DNA of 64,000 nt from Podocnemis expansa (GCA_007922195.1 ML681996.1:19558479-19622478); one strand, 5' to 3'. Shown: positions 22,979-35,044, counted from the stretch's first letter. Made by a program: numbers and translations. The notes: generated by a model not told the origin, from the letters alone.

Positions 22979-22986
22979 TATAAAAG
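22979..22986 (+). promoter_or_regulatory. TATA box of solo LTR B
   Basis: TATAAAAG in the context GAATGTATAAAAGAAGCAGC, with two inverted CCAAT (ATTGG / GTGGTT) boxes within 90 bp upstream. Copy A has AATAAAAGG at the aligned place. Confidence 0.6.
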
Positions 22987-24181
22987 AAGCAGCACAGCAG
23001 CAGATCTTCAGAGATCTCTCACACTCCTTATTGGGTTCCACTGGCCTCTAGCTATGTTCCCGTTGCACTAGGAATTACACTATCACTCATCCCCAGAGAG
23101 AGTAATGACATCTTTGGTGAATGTAATCTCTGAGCTAAGTTGCGGGACTTAGTCTCAGAAGAGCCTTTTCCAGATTTAGTCTCTGAGCGGGGACTGAGGA
23201 CTTAGTCTCTGAGCTAGGTCTCCGGATTTAGTCTCAGAACAGTGAGCCTAGATGTTCAATCTTGCATGCACTCCAGGCAGGCAGATAACTGAGTCCTGTG
23301 GTTAAGTCTGTGAGCAAGAAATATCACATAGCGAAAAGCTTACACGTACACTCCACCACCAGAGGATACAGCAGAATGAAGTCTCTGTTGGGGGACTTTC
23401 AGGTCTCATCGTCTCTGGAAAGGAGTGGCCAGAGGGTACAACTAGGACATCTCCCCAGTTGGGGGACTTTGTGTCTCACCATCTCTGGTATAAGCTATCC
23501 AAAAGAGGCAGCACCAATCCAATACCTGAGTCTTGACTCCAGGTGCATGCTTCTGAGGGAGCCTGGTTCCACATAAGTCCTACACGAGTCCCATTTCAAA
23601 GCTCAAGGCTTTGGAGCTCTGACATTGTCAGAACTCTTGCAAGCACTGCAAAGAACTTTGCTGATGCAAAGTGGCAGGTACACCTGTGAGCTCTCGAGAA
23701 CCTTCTGAGCCACTGTCATTCCAGTTGCTAAGGAGACCACAGCAGAAAGATGGAAGGCAGTGGACACGACAACAGCAACGAGGACCAAACTGGTTATTAA
23801 GACCAAATCTCCTTGAACTGTGCTAAGAAGAGGGTCCCAAGGAGGTAAACATCACTAGCTAAGGTTAAAGACCAACAAACTGTTTAAAGTGTTAACCGCT
23901 GACTGGGGCCCACTCCATATGAAATAGCTTGCAGTGCCACGTAAACCAGCAGGAAAAGCTTAAGATGAGGAATCCACACCAGACTGAAAAGGAGTAATGG
24001 TATGATCTGAGATCTCTCCATTCTGCAGGTGACCTGATCCCCACTTGCTGAATGCCTTTTGTAAATATAAGTGTTTTCTAGTGCTTTACTTGCATAGAGT
24101 TTTCTTAATGTGTTTGTATTATTGTTAAACTACATATGAAATGAGTAGTAATTCTTTGTCAATCCTCAGAATAAGCATTAT

Positions 24182-24187
24182 AATAAA
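24182..24187 (+). terminator. Polyadenylation signal of solo LTR B
   Basis: AATAAA within GCATTATAATAAACCTTATT, conserved at the aligned position in copy A (complement of 8796-8801) together with the downstream TTGCTTC/TGGCTCTAA block. Confidence 0.55.
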
Positions 24188-24675
24188 CCTTATTTTTGCT
24201 TCCAACGAACCCCTGGCTCTAAATTTTTTGTTGCTCCTGGTCTGTGCTTGATCGGTGGGCTGTAGCTGTATTTTCCACTTGGGATATTTGCCCATTTAGG
24301 CAAATAATGGTCCAACCCTCGTTGCCCCGGAGTGTTGGAAATTAAGACTTGGGCTGCTGGATGGTCCGGGAATTGATCTTTCTGGGTAACACTTTCTTGC
24401 GTTTATTAGGAATGAACATTATTTCAACCAATGTTCCCTCTAAGAGGCACTGGCAGCTGAGCAACTCATGTTGCTCGCTGCGCTGGCCCCTCCCCCCGCG
24501 GGCTTGCTGCGGTGCCCCCCCACGGGCCTGCTTCTGGCCGCCCCCAGCTGCCCCCCACCCCTGCGGGCCTGCTCCCGACCACCCCCCCGCTCCCAGCGGC
24601 CCCCACGGGCCTGCTCCTGGCTGCCCCCCACGCTCCCTGCCCCCAGTGGCCCTCCCACTCCCAGCAACCCCCCCC

Positions 24676-24775
24676 NNNNNNNNNNNNNNNNNNNNNNNNN
24701 NNNNNNNNNNNNNNNNNNNNNNNNNNNNNNNNNNNNNNNNNNNNNNNNNNNNNNNNNNNNNNNNNNNNNNNNNNN
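24676..24775. other. Assembly gap, 100 N
   Basis: Exactly 100 N flanked by poly-C on both sides. The round number suggests a placeholder for a gap of unknown size, probably caused by a C/G-rich tandem repeat that did not assemble. Confidence 0.97.
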
Positions 24776-24866
24776 CCCCCCCCCCCCACGGGCCCGCTTC
24801 CCGCCGCTCCCACAAACTTACCTCGTGGCTGGAGCCGGATGGCCCAGCCACAGTTCCTGGGGCAGA

Positions 24867-24918
24867 GAAGCTCTACGGAGCATGCCCAGATTTTCTGGGC
24901 ATGCTCCGTTAGAGCTTC
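24867..24918. repeat. Hairpin-forming inverted repeat inside the hAT element
   Basis: Arms of about 23 bp, GAAGCTCTACGGAGCATGCC followed by CAG and its complement CTG GGCATGCTCCGTTAGAGCTT, enclose a loop of about 4-5 T. Only one inserted T breaks the pairing. Confidence 0.85.
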
Positions 24919-25076
24919 TTTGGGTGGGAGTTTTCAAAACTCCCTGCTCCACAGGAGCTCTATGGAGGGCCTTTGGTTGCCGGCAGTGTGCTGCCGGCTG
25001 CCTTCCCTGCGCTGGCGGCTGTGGCGGGCTGTGCTGCAGCGTGCCAGCGCAGCTTAGAGGGAACATTGATTTCAAC

Positions 25077-27227
25077 CTATCCTATCTTTCTGCTGTTGGT
25101 CAGCTTCCTAACACCTGCATTTTGTCCACCCCCCCCTTCTATTGTCTGAGAGATGACATCATCCCTTTTGGATTTTTAAGTAAAACTCTACGTTCTCATT
25201 AACTGCCACTTATCAGAAGCCTCAAACTCAAAACATTATTGTAATTAATGCTTAAACAGCATGATACTGTCACCACTTTTGTTTTCCTAAGCAAAGCAGA
25301 ACAAATTGCAAGATTTTCAGTTGTACGGGTAAGTGCTGTCTCTGGTGCTGGTCTCATGATACAGGCTACAACAGCTTAGAAAATGTCTGGTATGCCTCCT
25401 CCTTGATGTTTTTGTGGCCAGTACCCCATTGTGCTATGACCTCCATGTGGCTATTGCATTCTTGCATAAATTAGAACGTCCCTGTGGCTGTTTCAATGTA
25501 CTGCAGAGGAGATTAGGACTATCAGGGATGTGTACAGAAGAGACTCAAATTACCTTTGCAAAACACCTGTTTACCTGTATGCTGTGCAGTTTGGCCATTC
25601 TGGATTCATATTTAAAATTCTAATTTTTAAAAATCTATAATTTTGCAACTTCATTGTAAATTACATCTGAAATCAAGTAGTTAAATGCGCTAGTTTCATG
25701 ATTCATACTAGCAATTCAATTAAATATAAAATTTGTGTGCAAATTTTGCTGATATAGATCACATCTCCAAAAAAAGCATGACGATCTTAAAAAAAACCAA
25801 CCCCCCCCCCCAAATATATGAATGGCCAATATTAAGTCAAGTAAATTGTCAGGACTATTTGGTTCTAAAACATAGTCCTAATTAGATGAAAGCTCCATAT
25901 TTCCTTAAAAATAAACAAAAAAAGGAAATTATTTCCATATAATATGATTTTATTTTCACTTCAGGTTTGATATAATTAGTAATGAAAGTGAAAGCAATGA
26001 TGGATAAAGTTAGACTAACAGGCTTGAAAGAGATTTTCCTGTACCAACCAATTAGCATTTGATTTTTATGTTATTGTACTGAGTTAATAAAAAAAAATAA
26101 CTTTTTGCAAACTAATGGTAATTGGATCTTGTAAAAGGAAACCTATTTAAAAATGAAACTTTATGTGGCTATTTCTAAAAGCCATATAATGCATTCTATA
26201 AGTACTGGATCTAAATGACCAGGACAAATGTACTCCTAAAACCCCTCTTTTATCAATAACAATATAGTGGACTTTTAAACAAACACATTCACACATTCTC
26301 TTTTTCATCATGTTCTAAATATTATTTTCCAGATAACTCTTTTAATAGAACAAAAGCTTAATGAGACTGGGAATCTTTCCAGGAAACTCATCAGGTTTAG
26401 TAGAAGCTGACACACATTTCAGTAACTGATCATCTATTGTTCCAAAGGTTTAAAACACAATTAATAGTGTTGCCAGTGTGCCAGTAATTTAAGAAGCTGA
26501 AAAATCACCAGAGCCTTGAGGTGAAACATCTTTTGTCTCTGGCAGTAACACTGCCATTATAAACATAAATCAGTAGGAGAAACCCAAAGACACCTGTTTA
26601 TTTGTTTTGAAAGTTATATTAATTTGAAGGATGAGGGATTAATCAAAGTGGGGTAAGCAGGACCAGATTTCAGATGAAAAGACAGTAAGGGCCAAAATTT
26701 TAAAAGTAGACTTTCAAACAATACCACTCGTTTTCACACAGAGAACACTCTTGGAGGCCCAATACAATCTGAGTTGCTTGACCACTGATTTAGGGCCTAC
26801 CATGGCTTAAGTTGCTTCCTTGACCTTTCTGGCCTAAGCAGCCTGCTATCTTCTGGTTGGCAGGGATAGACAGGAATAATGAATAACCTTACAAATGTCT
26901 CAGCTTCTGCATATCTTGGCACATAATACAACAAAATACTAGCATATATGCTCACAGCTGCACATGGTGACAGGAATACCTAGTTATCCGTGAATGTCTA
27001 GAGATAATTTTTTCCACTCCAAAGGGGCATACTTTTTTAATTATTTTTTTAATTGTCCCTTTCATTACCACATGTTATTTTGATGAGCCCAATTATTATG
27101 GTGAGAATGTAATGTAGTTGAGTGAGAACCAATGTCGGTTATAAAATATATAATAATTAATATATGGATAATTAGGTGAAAGTTGAATTTAGAGAGGTAT
27201 GAAACATCATTACTTACACAGACAAAG
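25077..27227. other. No recognised gene or repeat
   Basis: AT-rich sequence with a poly-C run at 25,801-25,811. No supported coding frame. Confidence 0.45.
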
Positions 27228-27237
27228 GAGCATGTGC

Positions 27238-27753
27238 AGGGGTTAAAGTAATGGGGAATGCAATAGAATGCAGTTCTGGGGCCCCCTATTTTTAGGCTGG
27301 CAGTGTTCTAGGGCCCCTAAAAATAGAGGAAGGCACCTGAATGCTGCATTCTGTGGACCCGCTAAAAACAGCAGAAGCAGCCGGAACACAGGAATCCTGT
27401 GGCTCCACCTTAAACCCAGTTGCACCTTAAGCCCAGCCAGCAGAGAGCTGTGGCAGGCTGGGAGTTTGTGAATCTCCCTCCTGCAGGGCGGAACAGCTTA
27501 TGACTGGAAGCAGCTTCCAGCTGGTCAGGCAGTCTGCAAACAGCCCAGGTAAGGCCTTTAGTGGAGGGGGTGCTGCTGGGGGTTGTGTGTATCTGTGTGT
27601 ATGGGGGGGTGGCTCTGTGGGGGGGGTGGGTATTGGGGCAGGAGGTGGATTTTGGGGGCCTCACCCGTGCTGGAGGGGGGAGCCACCCATACCGGAGTGG
27701 GGTCCACCCATGCCAGAGGGTTTTGGTGCCCACCAAATTATACTTTAATCCCT
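27238..27753. mobile_element. GGTTAAAGTA-terminal DNA transposon, copy 1 (516 bp)
   Basis: Starts AGGGGTTAAAGTAA and ends (reverse complement) AGGGATTAAAGTATAATT. The right end GGTGCCCACCAAATTATACT matches the right end of the element at 44,101-45,048, as does the internal AATGCAGCATTCT and CCCCTAAAAATAG wording. Flanks share only GCATG, so the target duplication is decayed or absent. The right third is G-rich. No transposase frame. Confidence 0.75.
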
Positions 27754-28654
27754 AGGCATGCTCCATCAATGCCTGATTCCACAGGAGATACTGCTGGTGA
27801 GACCACAGGATCCGCTGACTTCCTGGCGAGAGCCTGGAAGAAAGTCATTCCCATATATAGGATTCCGAGTGACTGCTTATCACCAGATTTAGTGAGCACA
27901 ATATACTGTAGTTAATTTTAGGCTTTGTATTTAACTACTTTATCTGTAGAAAACCTTACATATTAAACCTTACAGAGTTGCAAATTGGGTGTACCATGTC
28001 TCACTGGTATCCACACTGATCACTAAGTATCCAGTATCAACAAACACCATACCTGACTGTACAAACTGCTTTTGCACTCTCAAGGCAGGTAGTTAGAAGT
28101 CTTACTAATTTGCATGTGCAAGTTCAGGTTGGTGCACTCTGACTTTAAGTTTTTGCTTGTGAACAACTAGAGGATGAGACAATGTGTACAAACTCAGGGA
28201 TATATAGTTTAAGAAAATGAACTGGAATAATTTAAATATTCTGCCCAAAGAGCATGCTTACCATACTGAAAATAACCTAAAGCTACTGTCAAAGATAACA
28301 GAATATCAGATTATTATGTGTAGTGCGAATCTTAGATAATATTAAAGCACACTTAATATATGTGAGCTCAACTGATGTTGCTGAGTCATTTGTTACTGTA
28401 TAGGGCACTTTGGCTATTTTATAGTGAAATTCACACTTTAAATTAATACTAAGCATAATCAATTCAATAGTATATAAAGTGATTACTTTTCATTTCTGTG
28501 TTTAAAATGAAATGGTGGCTTAACCTTTAGATGATTAATATTTATATTGACAATAGACATAATTATTCAAATTGAGTGCAAGTCATCTCAGTGTAGCTAG
28601 CCAGCACAATATCTGTGTAATCCTATTTTCTGAGTTTAAATAGGATGTGGATGC
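27754..28654. other. No recognised gene or repeat
   Basis: AT-rich sequence, nothing supported. Confidence 0.45.
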
Positions 28655-29120
28655 TCTGTCCATAGACTTTAAGGTCAGAAGGGAGCAAATAATTATCTTT
28701 TAGTCAGACCTCCTGTGCAATATGGGGCACAGAACTTCACCCATCTACTCCTGTAATAAATGGCTAACCTATGACTGAGTTATTAAAGTCCTCAAATCAT
28801 TGTTTAAAGACTTAAAAGTACAGAAAACTCACAAGTGAGCTGTGTCCCAGGTTACTGAAGAAGGGTAAAAAAAACAAGAGCCTTTATCAATCTTCCCTTG
28901 AGGAAAATTCCTTGTTGATCCCAAATATGGCAGTCAGTTAAACCTTGAGCAGGTGGGCAAGACTCATTAGCCAGACACCCAAGAAAGAATTCTCTGTGAT
29001 AATTCAGAACCCATACCATCACATGTCCCATCTCAGGCAATTGGTATATCTGCCACTGGTAGGCAGAGGTCATCGATTTCCAAACTAAGCTGTCCCATCA
29101 TACTATCCCCTTCATAAAAA
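28655..29120 (-). mobile_element. CR1 LINE 3' end
   Basis: The plus strand shows the complement of the CR1 3' UTR: GACTTTAAGGTCAGAAGGGA, then CCTATGACTGAGTTATTAAA, GAGGAAAATTCCTTGTTGAT and AGAAAGAATTCTCTGTGATA. This is the same subfamily text as the copies at 48,972 and 56,876. 5' truncated within or near the UTR. Confidence 0.88.
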
Positions 29121-30560
29121 TGCTCTCTACATAGGGTTACATGTTATCCATTAAAACCAGAGGAGCATTATTTTTTTTTATGCTAGCTGAAGAACTGGCC
29201 CTTTGTGACTTTTATAATAATTCCTGTTTGTTAAATTAATGGACAGTATATTTCACCTATGAATAAAGAATTCTTTAAAACAAAAATCATGAGGAGTGCT
29301 AAATTTGCAGTTTATATTTGCTAAATGTATAATATAAATTTTTGTGCCTGTTCTTGAACCAATATGTTTTGTGGTGGTAAGGCTTGTATGTCCCAGTAAC
29401 CCTGAGCACTGTCATTCTGAATTATTTATTGCTGCTAGGCCACTCTTAGTGAACAGTTCTGAGGTGAAGCTCCAGATGAAGAGCCATCCAAATATCTCCA
29501 GACCCCAACAGCAGAACAGGCATTTTGAGGACTTCTTAATTCTCTGCAGCTATGAAGTTGGATGAGGGCTGCAACAGGACAGAGACCTTCAATTATTCAG
29601 GACTTCCCGGCCAGCAGATCCAGGGCTTCTGGATATAAATTTACTATAATATAATAATAATATATAGCAGTGCCAGGGCTTCTGGATATATGCTAAATAT
29701 AAATATATTGGCTAAATTTGCAGTTTATATTTCATTAGCATCTTAACAATCACACTAGGAATAAATCTCACATTACCATTAAATAATATATACTCACAAG
29801 AAAATGTCTGAGTACCATGAATATGTGGGTATGTCTGTACAAAAATCTTTTGGTGTAAGTTTTGTTGATAAAAGATGTTTTTCAGAAAATATTTCTTAAA
29901 CATTAAATACAGTTTTTCAGATTCAGATACTGGAATATAAAACAACACATTGTTCACTACTGGCATGATGTAACTTAAGTAACATTAGATTTCCGGATGA
30001 GTCTTACTGATACATTACACAAACAATTTTAAGCCTCTGCTGTTTTACCATTTTCTGTGAATTTTCCATAACGTCTTATGATTGCATAAGAAAAGCTTGA
30101 AAACATGATCTAAAAGGAACCTAAATTCTAAAAATCAGAAGACCTTATACAAAGAATGAAAAATGTTTTCTTCTTATAAATCTCATAGGGGTCAGAATCG
30201 TGATTTGAGAACATTTATATTTGACAATAAACACCCTTCTTGCTCTCTGTATATTATGTGTAGTTCTTTTGTTTAATGGTAATTAGCTGTTTATACACTC
30301 TTAGGCAACAGCACACTGGTTGGGAGACACTGCTTTAGAAGGAGAGCTGTGAAACCCTGGCCCTAAAAGAGAAGTATGCAGTCTGCGATCTGATGCTTAC
30401 ACCGCAAGCAGGAAGACTGTGGAACACCCAAACTGGACGGGAGACACTACAAGCTAGGAATCACACAAGACCCCAAAAGGAGGACTGCAAAGTCCCTGAA
30501 TTTGAGAGGAGAGTCTGCAGGCTAGTGTAGAGGAATTCTCAGTAAATGGGGGGCCACAAA
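29121..30560. other. No recognised gene or repeat
   Basis: AT-rich. The duplicated phrase GGGCTTCTGGATATA near 29,620 and 29,678 brackets a short TAATA repeat, a local tandem duplication. Confidence 0.45.
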
Positions 30561-30564
30561 CTTA

Positions 30565-32271
30565 GGCTATGTCCACACATACATCATTATTTTGAAATAA
30601 GTTATTTCAAAATGAGTTGTTTTGAAATAAAGTCCTAATTTCTAAATAAGTTAATTCGACTTAACAGTTTGTTAATTCGAATTAAGGGAGCGCCTGCCTT
30701 CAAACTAGCTGCTGTTTCAAAATGGTTATTTCAAAACAAGGCCATTCAGACATGTTGGGTGTGTTCACACAGGGCTTTTATTTTGAAACAACACTGGTTG
30801 TTTTGAAATAAAAGTCCCGAAGTCTGAAAGACGTTTTCTTGTTTCAAAAGGAGGGAGCTCCTCATTTCGAAACAAGAGCCTCCTTTCAAAACAGATTAAA
30901 CCCACTTTGCTTTTGAAAGGAGGGTTATTTCAAAAGCAGTGGTTTCGAAATAAGCCACCTGGACATGTTATTTCAAAACAAAGAGTGATTTGAAATAACA
31001 AGGACCTTCCTCCCAGGGTGCATAGCACCCTGCGGGGAAGGTCCCACCCCCCATCAGCACCCTGGCCAGGGATCAACACCCTGGCCAGGGTGCTGAGCGG
31101 GGTGCAGGGGGTTGGAGGGTGCCCCAGCCGGCTTCCCCCCACTTCCCCTTGCTGGGAGCAGGGGCGGGACAGGAACCTCAGCCCCCTTAGCTCCCTGCCC
31201 CCAGCAAGGGGAAGGGGGGAAACCAGCTGGTGCTGCCCCCAAGCCTGGGGCACCCCGCCCCTGGGATTTCTCTGCCCCCCCAGCGGCCCCTGTCCGGTGT
31301 GGGGGGGCTTCCTCCACCCCCCGCGGCCCCTGCCTGGCATGGGGGTGCTTCCTCTGCCCCCCCACAGCCCCTGCCTGGCACAGGGGCTTCCTCCACCCCC
31401 CCACAGCTGCTTCCCAGAGCAGGGGGCTTCCTCTGCCCCCCCTGCGGATGCTGCCTGGAGCGGGGGGCTTCCTCCAGCCCCCCACACCTGCTGCTGGGTG
31501 CAGGGGGCTTCCCCAGCACCATGCCAGGGAAGCCCCCCTGCGCCACACTGCAGCCAACGGGGGGTGGAGGAAGCCCCCTGCACCAGGTAGCTGCCACGGG
31601 GGGGCAAAGGAAGTGCCCCTGTGCCAGGCAGGAGCCGTGGGGGGATGGAGAAAGCCCCCCTGCACCCGGCAGGGCCTGCACGGGGGGGTGCAGAGGAAGC
31701 CCCCCTGCCTGAGGCTGGAACCGTGGGGGGCAGGGGGAGCCTCCCTGCTCCCTGCAGAGGCAGTGGGGGGGCAGGGGGAGCTCCCCTTCACCCCTGGCTG
31801 GAGCCACAGGGGGCAGGGGGATCCCAGAGGCCGGGCTTCCCTGGCCCAGCACAGGGCCTCCCTCCCCCTCCCCTCTCCTATTTCAAAAGAGCATGCCACG
31901 CTGGACATGCTATTTTGATTCCCTCCTTTTCCCTTATTTCGAAAACACTTTTTTGTTATTTCGAAATAAGGTGTTTCGAAATAAGGCTGTATTTTGAAAC
32001 AGGCTTGTTTCAATACAGCTTGTTTCGAAACAAGCACTTGTGTGTGAACATACCCGTTGTTTCAAAACAGCTGTTTCAAAACAATGGTGTTGTTTTGAAA
32101 CAATGTGCCTGAACGCTGTTGTTTCAAAACAACAATTTTGAAACAACGGCTATTTCGATTAGATGTGAGATTTAACGGTTTTGAAATAATGGTGCATCGT
32201 GTGGACATGCCACTTCTTATTTCGAAACAACCGCTGTTGTTTCAAAATAAGAAGCCTGTGTGGACATACCC
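30565..32271. mobile_element. Family E fold-back transposon, 1.7 kb (E1)
   Basis: Termini GGCTATGTCCACACATAC and (reverse complement) GGGTATGTCCACACAGGC; flanking triplets TTA and TTG, one mismatch. Outer arms (30,590-31,000 and 31,880-32,260) are arrays of TTATTTCGAAATAA-type palindromes, some decayed to TTTTGAAA or TTTCAAAA. The centre (31,010-31,870) is G/C-rich and itself an inverted repeat of minisatellite units. Long frames on both strands of this centre (up to 327 codons) are compositional. No transposase. Confidence 0.78.
31270..31740. repeat. Inverted minisatellite core of E1
   Basis: Units of about 58-62 bp on the left (GGGGGCTTCCTCCACCCCCC, then GCGGCCCCTGCCTGGCAT) recur up to about 31,520. 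From about 31,530 the same unit appears as its reverse complement (GGGGGGTGGAGGAAGCCCCC, GCCAGGCAGGAGCCGTGGGG). The core is therefore a long imperfect hairpin. Confidence 0.75.
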
Positions 32272-32868
32272 TTGTATTGTTTCTGTATGGGGACAATTCT
32301 ATGCTTTGCATGTCAGGAACATAACATAGAACTCACAATGCAAGAGAAAAGCTAAAATCACTTTAAGCCCCCCTGGGGACATGTTTAATTTAATCCAGGG
32401 ACTTCACCCATCCCAGAGCAGCTCAGATTCAAAGAGGAACCTGTCTAAGATACAGCAGTCCCCTGCAACTGCTGTATGGTCTACAGGTCTGACCATAATT
32501 TCCACAGCTCAGTGTGCAATCATCTTCAAATCTGGGCCTAATTTGCTTACAATTTGGTCCAACACTCAGATTAGTAATCCTTAGTTAAACTTTTTAGCAA
32601 AAATAGTCTGACTATCAAATTTGTAATTAAGTATAAAGGCAGGAAGATTTTTTGGTTGTTTCCTGTTCTGCTGCCAGTTTCACACAGTCCTGCTCTCATG
32701 TGTAATCATTAATCTAGTAGGTAATGAGTTATGTGAATAGCATTAATGGTTAATGATTATTCTTTCCCACTGTCCTGCTAGATAAAATCTCTTCAAGATA
32801 AAAAGTGTCCAGTTCTAAGACAATCCAAACACTGGTCTTGTCTTTCCAGAAATGTTAATAAATGAAAC

Positions 32869-32899
<31 letters not shown>

Positions 32900-34172
32900 A
32901 ACAGAAACCTTGAGGCACTTTTAGGTCACCATTTTAAAAAAGTGTGTTAAAATTAGTTTCCTAAATGCATGCCTAAATTCACTATGGGCCACCTGTTAGT
33001 TTCTTTGTTTTTGCCCCTCTTTAGAATCTTATCTTCATAGTTCTGCTTGATTAATTAGGATAATACAAGGTTTAACCTATCAAAAATGATGTGAGGAAAA
33101 CAAAAGGGAATTTATGAAATACTTCTTTATTTTAATTGATTAATAGCTCTTTAATTACAACATTTTTTGCAAAAGTTCTATGGTCAGCTAAATCTTTTCC
33201 TGGGTATTTCATATCCTTCATGTAAACTTTCAGATTTTCATGGTTTCTTCCCCAAGTGAGTGCCACACACAATTGTCTGAAGAGTCAGTGTGAAATATTG
33301 GAAACAGCTAAAAGTATAGCTGAGAGCTCTAGAATTTTGACAAGTTCCAAACAGGCAGCCATTTCATCAGAGTGACATCCCTGAGTTTCACTGGCTGTTT
33401 ACTGTCCAGTTTTAAATCCTCACCCATTTTGCCTTTATGAACTAAAATGAGGTTTGCAGCTACAATAAGGTATATATCTGTGCCATGCCAAGAAGACTCC
33501 TAGGCCAAGGAGTAATTGGTTGAGTCACCTCTGACATTACAATGGCCTGTCACATGGTACACTTCACATCACACATGCACATAGGAAATTAGGAGAGTCT
33601 ATTGAGTGATAATAATAATACATTGTCAATAAAGACAAACACTGACCTTATTCCCCTGAGGTTGAATTTGCCTTCCATCTTTACAGTTCATGTGCTCGCA
33701 TGGTCAAAATATGACCCATGGTTTAAATATAGCCCCTTAAATTCAACACCTTAGCCCACAGCCAGTCTCATACTTAATATGGAAATAAAGCTTATTTAGT
33801 CAGTGCCACAGTGCAATGACTTAATTGAAGCTAATAATTAAGACTGAATAAAGGTCAAGTATTTGGTGTTGAGACATATAAATACTTTACAATTTAAAAA
33901 TTAATTGAAACCTACTCAATTTTATGAAGAATTGAATGCAGACCTTTGGCAGCTCAGAAATGGTTAAAGCCACTCTCTTTGGGGAAAAAAAAAACAAACT
34001 ATGAACTCTGATCTTGCAATTGTATCCTCCATTGAACCAAAATAGTAACAAGCCTGTTAATGATATTCCTAGTTGTGCCGGTAGTACAGGATGGTATATA
34101 AAGATAACAAATGGAGTGTGACCTTACAATAAACTCTGTGATGTAAAAATTCCTATGGCTTCATGCATTCTT
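32272..34172. other. No recognised gene or repeat; one long poly-A
   Basis: AT-rich. A run of 24 A lies at 32,878-32,901. Near 34,094-34,130 a TATATAAAG and an AATAAA lie 35 bp apart, which could be a decayed LTR but is not enough to call one. Confidence 0.4.
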
Positions 34173-34175
34173 ACT

Positions 34176-35044
34176 GGCTGTGTTCACACAGCCTCCTTAT
34201 TTCAAAACAACAGAGGTTGTTTCGAAAAAAGGTTTCAGCTGTTCACACCACGCACAGTTGTTTCGAAACAAGGGGAAGTTGTGTTGTTTCGAAACAAGGG
34301 GAACTGTGTTGTTTCAAAACAAGTTAAACCCCATTTGGGGTCGAAACAAACTTGTTTCAAAACCCTTGTTTCGAAACAAGGCGTGTGAACATGTTGTTTC
34401 GGAACAAAGTGTTGCGAAACAACATTGGATCCTCAGAACCCTGGCCTGGGAACCCTTAGGTCCTTGGCCAGGGTGCTGAGGGCTGTCCCTCAGCCCCAGA
34501 AGGGGGTTGCAGCCCCAGAAAGGGGGCTGCAGCCTCCGGCGGGGTGGCGGGGGGTGAACCCCTTCCAGACACCTCAGACGGCAGCCTGGGCTGCTCCCCT
34601 GGCACCGCCCGCGGGTCGGGGGTGCAGCCTGGGCTGCCAGCTGAGCCTGGCGCCCCTGACCCGCTGGCGGTGCCGGGGGAGCAGCCCGGGCTGCTGGCTG
34701 AGCCCAGCGCCCCAGCTCCGGCGGCGGGCTCCAGTGTCCCACAGCCGCTTGCCCCCCCCCCCCCCGGGGGTGCGCCCCCCCTTTCTGGGGTTTGCGCCCC
34801 TTTTCGGGGGTTACGGGGTGAGGTGCCGCAGGGGCTCACCCCCAGGGGGCTGCAGCCCCCTGGACCAGGTACCGAAATAGCAAGTTCACAGTGTGAACTT
34901 GCTATTTTGATTCCCGTTTTTTTCCTTATTTCGAATTAACATTTTGTTAATTCAAAATAAGTTGTTTCGAAATAAGCGTTATTTAGATATACGGTTGTTT
35001 TGAAACAACCGTATCGAAATAACCCGCTGTGTGAGAACACAGCC
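34176..35044. mobile_element. Family E fold-back transposon, 869 bp (E2)
   Basis: Termini GGCTGTGTTCACACAGC and (reverse complement) GGCTGTGTTCTCACACAGC with a perfect 3-bp duplication ACT (34,173-34,175 and 35,045-35,047). Outer arms carry many TTGTTTCGAAACAA palindromes. The GC-rich centre contains an inverted repeat: GGGCTGCTCCCCTGGCACCG (from 34,588) is complemented by CGGTGCCGGGGGAGCAGCCC (to 34,687). Several G/C homopolymers, including a C15-16 run near 34,752. Non-coding. Confidence 0.82.

Larger units (their letters stand above)
22466..24391 (+). mobile_element. Solo LTR, 1.93 kb (copy B)
   Basis: Begins TGTAGCC/TGTAG-type (here TGTAGCCTGAG) and ends GGGTAACA, homologous end to end with copy A at 8,557-10,237 but in the opposite orientation. 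Flanks are CTTC and CTTT, a plausible 4-bp duplication with one mismatch. The U3-like part has tandem GATGAAATCA...TTGTGATTGG units with inverted CCAAT boxes, followed by a TATA box; the 3' part has an AATAAA signal. The TATA-to-poly(A) distance of about 1.2 kb is unusually long for an LTR. No internal retroviral genes adjoin it. Confidence 0.72.
24429..25068. mobile_element. Non-autonomous hAT transposon with assembly gap inside
   Basis: The left and right ends form a perfect 16-bp TIR, CAATGTTCCCTCTAAG, and are flanked by a perfect 8-bp target duplication ATTTCAAC (24,421-24,428 and 25,069-25,076). The interior is extremely C-rich on the plus strand (repeated GCCCCCCACG GGCCTGCT phrases, period about 30-40 bp) and holds the 100-N gap. 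Multiple long overlapping open frames reflect this composition and the Ns and are not genes. Confidence 0.9.

Noticed and set aside
24342..25202. Open frames up to 244 codons spanning the N run
   Set aside because: They read through 100 unknown bases and poly-C inside a hAT element, so the frames are not real.
31018..32112. Several overlapping open frames of 160-327 codons on both strands
   Set aside because: They lie in the inverted G/C-rich minisatellite of E1 where stop codons are rare; the same region is open in many frames and the peptides are low-complexity Pro/Gly/Ala.
34080..34175. LTR based on TATATAAAG and AATAAA
   Set aside because: No TG...CA boundaries, homologous partner or duplication; the two signals are common by chance in AT-rich DNA.
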